25,575 bases of DNA from WS-7 sp035635575. Its GTDB lineage: Bacteria > Eisenbacteria > RBG-16-71-46 > SZUA-252. The stretch covers positions 1 through 25,575 of the forward strand of contig DASQAV010000147.1 of NCBI GenBank assembly GCA_035635575.1. The letters run 5' to 3'. Of the stretch, positions 23,798 to 25,575 are shown piece after piece (within the stretch, counting starts at the first letter, position 1; each line of letters opens with the position of its first letter). Below the pieces are notes generated by a model. It was given only the letters and a program-made list of their open reading frames with translations. It was not told the origin of the DNA and did not search any database. Both the position numbers and the translations under genes were made by a program.

Positions 23798-25575
23798 GGG
23801 GCGACCCCCGGCGCTCCCGTCGTTCCGGTGCTGGGGGACCCCAGGGCTTCGGGCGGTGTGAGGAAGAGGTAATCCGAGTCCAGGATCTCGAGCTTGCCCC
23901 CCCTCGAGCCGTTCTTGGCGTGCCATGTCACCTTGTAGGCGACCTGGGAATCCTTGTCGAGAATCAGCGAGATCTTGGAGGTGGGCGTGGTGTCGGCCGC
24001 CCGCAGGGTCACCTTCTTCACGAGGCGCGGCTTCCCGGCCAGGATGGTCGCGAACTCCACGACCGCCGTCGCGATGCCGCGGTCAGCGAAGAGGGAACGG
24101 TCCGCTTCGATCTCCACCACGCGTTTGTCGAAGGGCGGGGTCAGGGAGAGTGCTGCGTCAGATCCCTTCGTCCACCGGTCCTGGCCCGCAGGCACCGAGA
24201 TCGTCGGCCCGCCGCGCAGGCTCCAGCGAACCTGATACTCATATGCGGTCCAGTCCTGGCTGGTCATCCCGAGACGCGGGAAGGCGACGTTCTGGGTCGT
24301 CTTGCCCGCCTCGACATCGGCGCGGTTGAATAGGATCGCCTTCGTGTAAGGAGGCCGGTCCGGATAGCTCTTCCGGAAGTTCACCGTGACGAAGTTCAGC
24401 GCGTCCTGGAAGGAGTCGATGTAATCGCCGTCCACCTGGAAGTACACGGGGCGGAATTCGAAGTCGGGATCGGACAGGTTCACGACGCGAAAATAACGCG
24501 CGTCCTGACCCATTGCCTGATACAAGCCGCCCAGGTTCCCTGCGGTGTCCAGAGGCACCTTGATCGTCGATTTCTTGCTGAGGCTCAGGACGAACTTGTT
24601 CTGACGGATGTCCTTCCGGTTCTTCAACACGTACTGATTGTCGGTGAAGTACTTCGTGTCCTCGCTCCCGCCGAAGGTGCTGGAGAACCAGCCGCGTTCC
24701 TGGCGGCCCTGGAGCTGGTTCGCCTCGACCGCGGCCTCGCGCTGCGGATCGGCCGCCCATCCGGACTTGGAGTCGAACATCAGCTCCACGAGCTTGTCGG
24801 TCACGAGCTGAAGCACCCCGGCCATGTCGTCCGCTTTGATCCCGAGCCCCGCCGAGCGGTCGAGCACTTCGATCTTCAGCGAGCCGTCCCGCTGCAAATT
24901 ATCGACGGCGCGCCGGAGCTGCGTCTTCGTGTAGTCCTGCTGGAAGTTCGAGGTAGTGCTGAAGTGCTCGTAGACGGTCGAGACGTCGGCCGTGATCTTG
25001 GCGTTGTATCCCTCCACCGCCGCCTCGTAGTAGCCGTGAATCGCGACCGAGACGTCGGACGTGGGGCTGGTGAGTGAATTCCAGAGGAGCGTCGCGCCCT
25101 GCTGTCTCAGCAGCGCGGCGACGACGGCCTTAGATCCGGGCATGAGTGGTGCACGTCCCGACGTGATGACCGAACGGGTGAATCCGCCTTCCCCCTTGTC
25201 CGAGAGGACCGCCGAGACGACCTCGAAGGAGCCCATTCCGTCCTCACCGTCCTTGACGGATTGCATGAGCGGGACCGGCCCCATCACCCGCGCGCCCGGC
25301 ACCTTTTCTTTGAGCGCGTTCTCCACCTTGCGGACCACAGGCTCGGGCAGATTGAACTCGATCAGCGCGTGGAAGAGGCCGCCGTTCGTTCCTCCCGCTT
25401 GGTCCACGTACTTGAGGCACAGGAACTCGAAGGTGGAATCCCCCTTCATCGCGAGTCGGGGAAACTGGGGCAGGTAGTAGTAGGCCGCCGGGTCCTCACT
25501 ATCTTGAAGAAGCTGGACGCCCAGGACCGCGCGCGAGCCCTTGTCGTAGTTGACCAGGGCGGACGCGGACCGCGG
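23794..25575 (-). CDS. Large secreted protein of unrecognised family, subtype A, copy 1 (N-terminus outside window)
   Basis: 593 residues are visible. The frame stays open through the right edge, beyond the internal Met at 25449, and the extra residues (YDKGSRAVLGVQLL, DPAAYYYLPQFPRLAM) match the family, so the gene starts outside the window. By comparison with copy 2, roughly 30-50 residues including the signal peptide are missing. Landmarks: TNGGLFHALIEF, SFEVVSAVLSDK, ITSGRAPLMPG, KLVELMFDS, FRVVNLSDPDFEFRP, LNFVTVNFRKSY, YEYQVRWSLRGG and SDYLFLTPPE. A Pro/Gly/Thr-rich tail ends the chain. It overlaps the downstream subtype B gene by 4 bases (GTGA). It is the first visible gene of the long train; further members may lie upstream. 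Confidence 0.85.
   Translation of the reverse strand, partial: PRSASALVNYDKGSRAVLGVQLLQDSEDPAAYYYLPQFPRLAMKGDSTFEFLCLKYVDQAGGTNGGLFHALIEFNLPEPVVRKVENALKEKVPGARVMGPVPLMQSVKDGEDGMGSFEVVSAVLSDKGEGGFTRSVITSGRAPLMPGSKAVVAALLRQQGATLLWNSLTSPTSDVSVAIHGYYEAAVEGYNAKITADVSTVYEHFSTTSNFQQDYTKTQLRRAVDNLQRDGSLKIEVLDRSAGLGIKADDMAGVLQLVTDKLVELMFDSKSGWAADPQREAAVEANQLQGRQERGWFSSTFGGSEDTKYFTDNQYVLKNRKDIRQNKFVLSLSKKSTIKVPLDTAGNLGGLYQAMGQDARYFRVVNLSDPDFEFRPVYFQVDGDYIDSFQDALNFVTVNFRKSYPDRPPYTKAILFNRADVEAGKTTQNVAFPRLGMTSQDWTAYEYQVRWSLRGGPTISVPAGQDRWTKGSDAALSLTPPFDKRVVEIEADRSLFADRGIATAVVEFATILAGKPRLVKKVTLRAADTTPTSKISLILDKDSQVAYKVTWHAKNGSRGGKLEILDSDYLFLTPPEALGSPSTGTTGAPGVAP

Overview
The window is high-GC bacterial DNA from a Gram-negative organism. 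Signs of an outer membrane include a large predicted beta-barrel, many Sec-type signal peptides, and one secreted repeat protein ending in a FlgD/T9SS-like Ig domain that opens with a PNPF motif. This combination is typical of the wider FCB assemblage and of candidate phyla such as Eisenbacteria or Gemmatimonadota. That placement is an inference: there is no rRNA or marker gene here to test it. No tRNA, rRNA, CRISPR array, insertion sequence or phage gene was seen, and no gene-free gap exceeds about 210 bases.

Left part (1-6427), ordinary mixed genes: the C-terminus of a probable beta-barrel protein (+); an HdeD-like membrane protein (-); divergent from it, a secreted protein with Rax2/propeller-like repeats (+); a DUF5996 protein that appears to start at an ATT codon (+), followed 4 bases later by a small UBP-type zinc-finger protein (+); a class I SAM methyltransferase (+); and a HAD phosphatase (+). 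The HAD gene converges on the next region with only 5 bases between stop codons.

Right part (6433 to beyond 25575), one minus-strand gene train of about 19 kb that enters from the right edge and reads leftwards. In transcription order: four members of one large secreted protein family that I do not recognise; three tandem paralogous secreted HELVH metallopeptidase-like proteins; a 1317-residue secreted protein with a possible TIM-barrel N-terminus and several CARDB-like Ig domains joined by Gly/Met/Thr-rich linkers; and a 976-residue protein with N-terminal Ig/Fn3-like domains and a C-terminal predicted outer-membrane beta-barrel. Spacing is tight (4-base overlaps, gaps of 3-75 bases), and every start inside the window except the last has a good purine-rich ribosome binding site.

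The four large paralogues fall into two subtypes in alternating order A-B-A-B. Each A overlaps its B by 4 bases (GTGA, ATGA), while a 75-base gap separates the two pairs. This looks like duplication of a coupled two-gene cassette. With the metallopeptidase triplet and the barrel, the train has the makings of a dedicated cell-envelope or extracellular system. I know of no described system with this composition. Its function cannot be read from sequence alone, and no substrate is implied beyond a possible proteolytic step.
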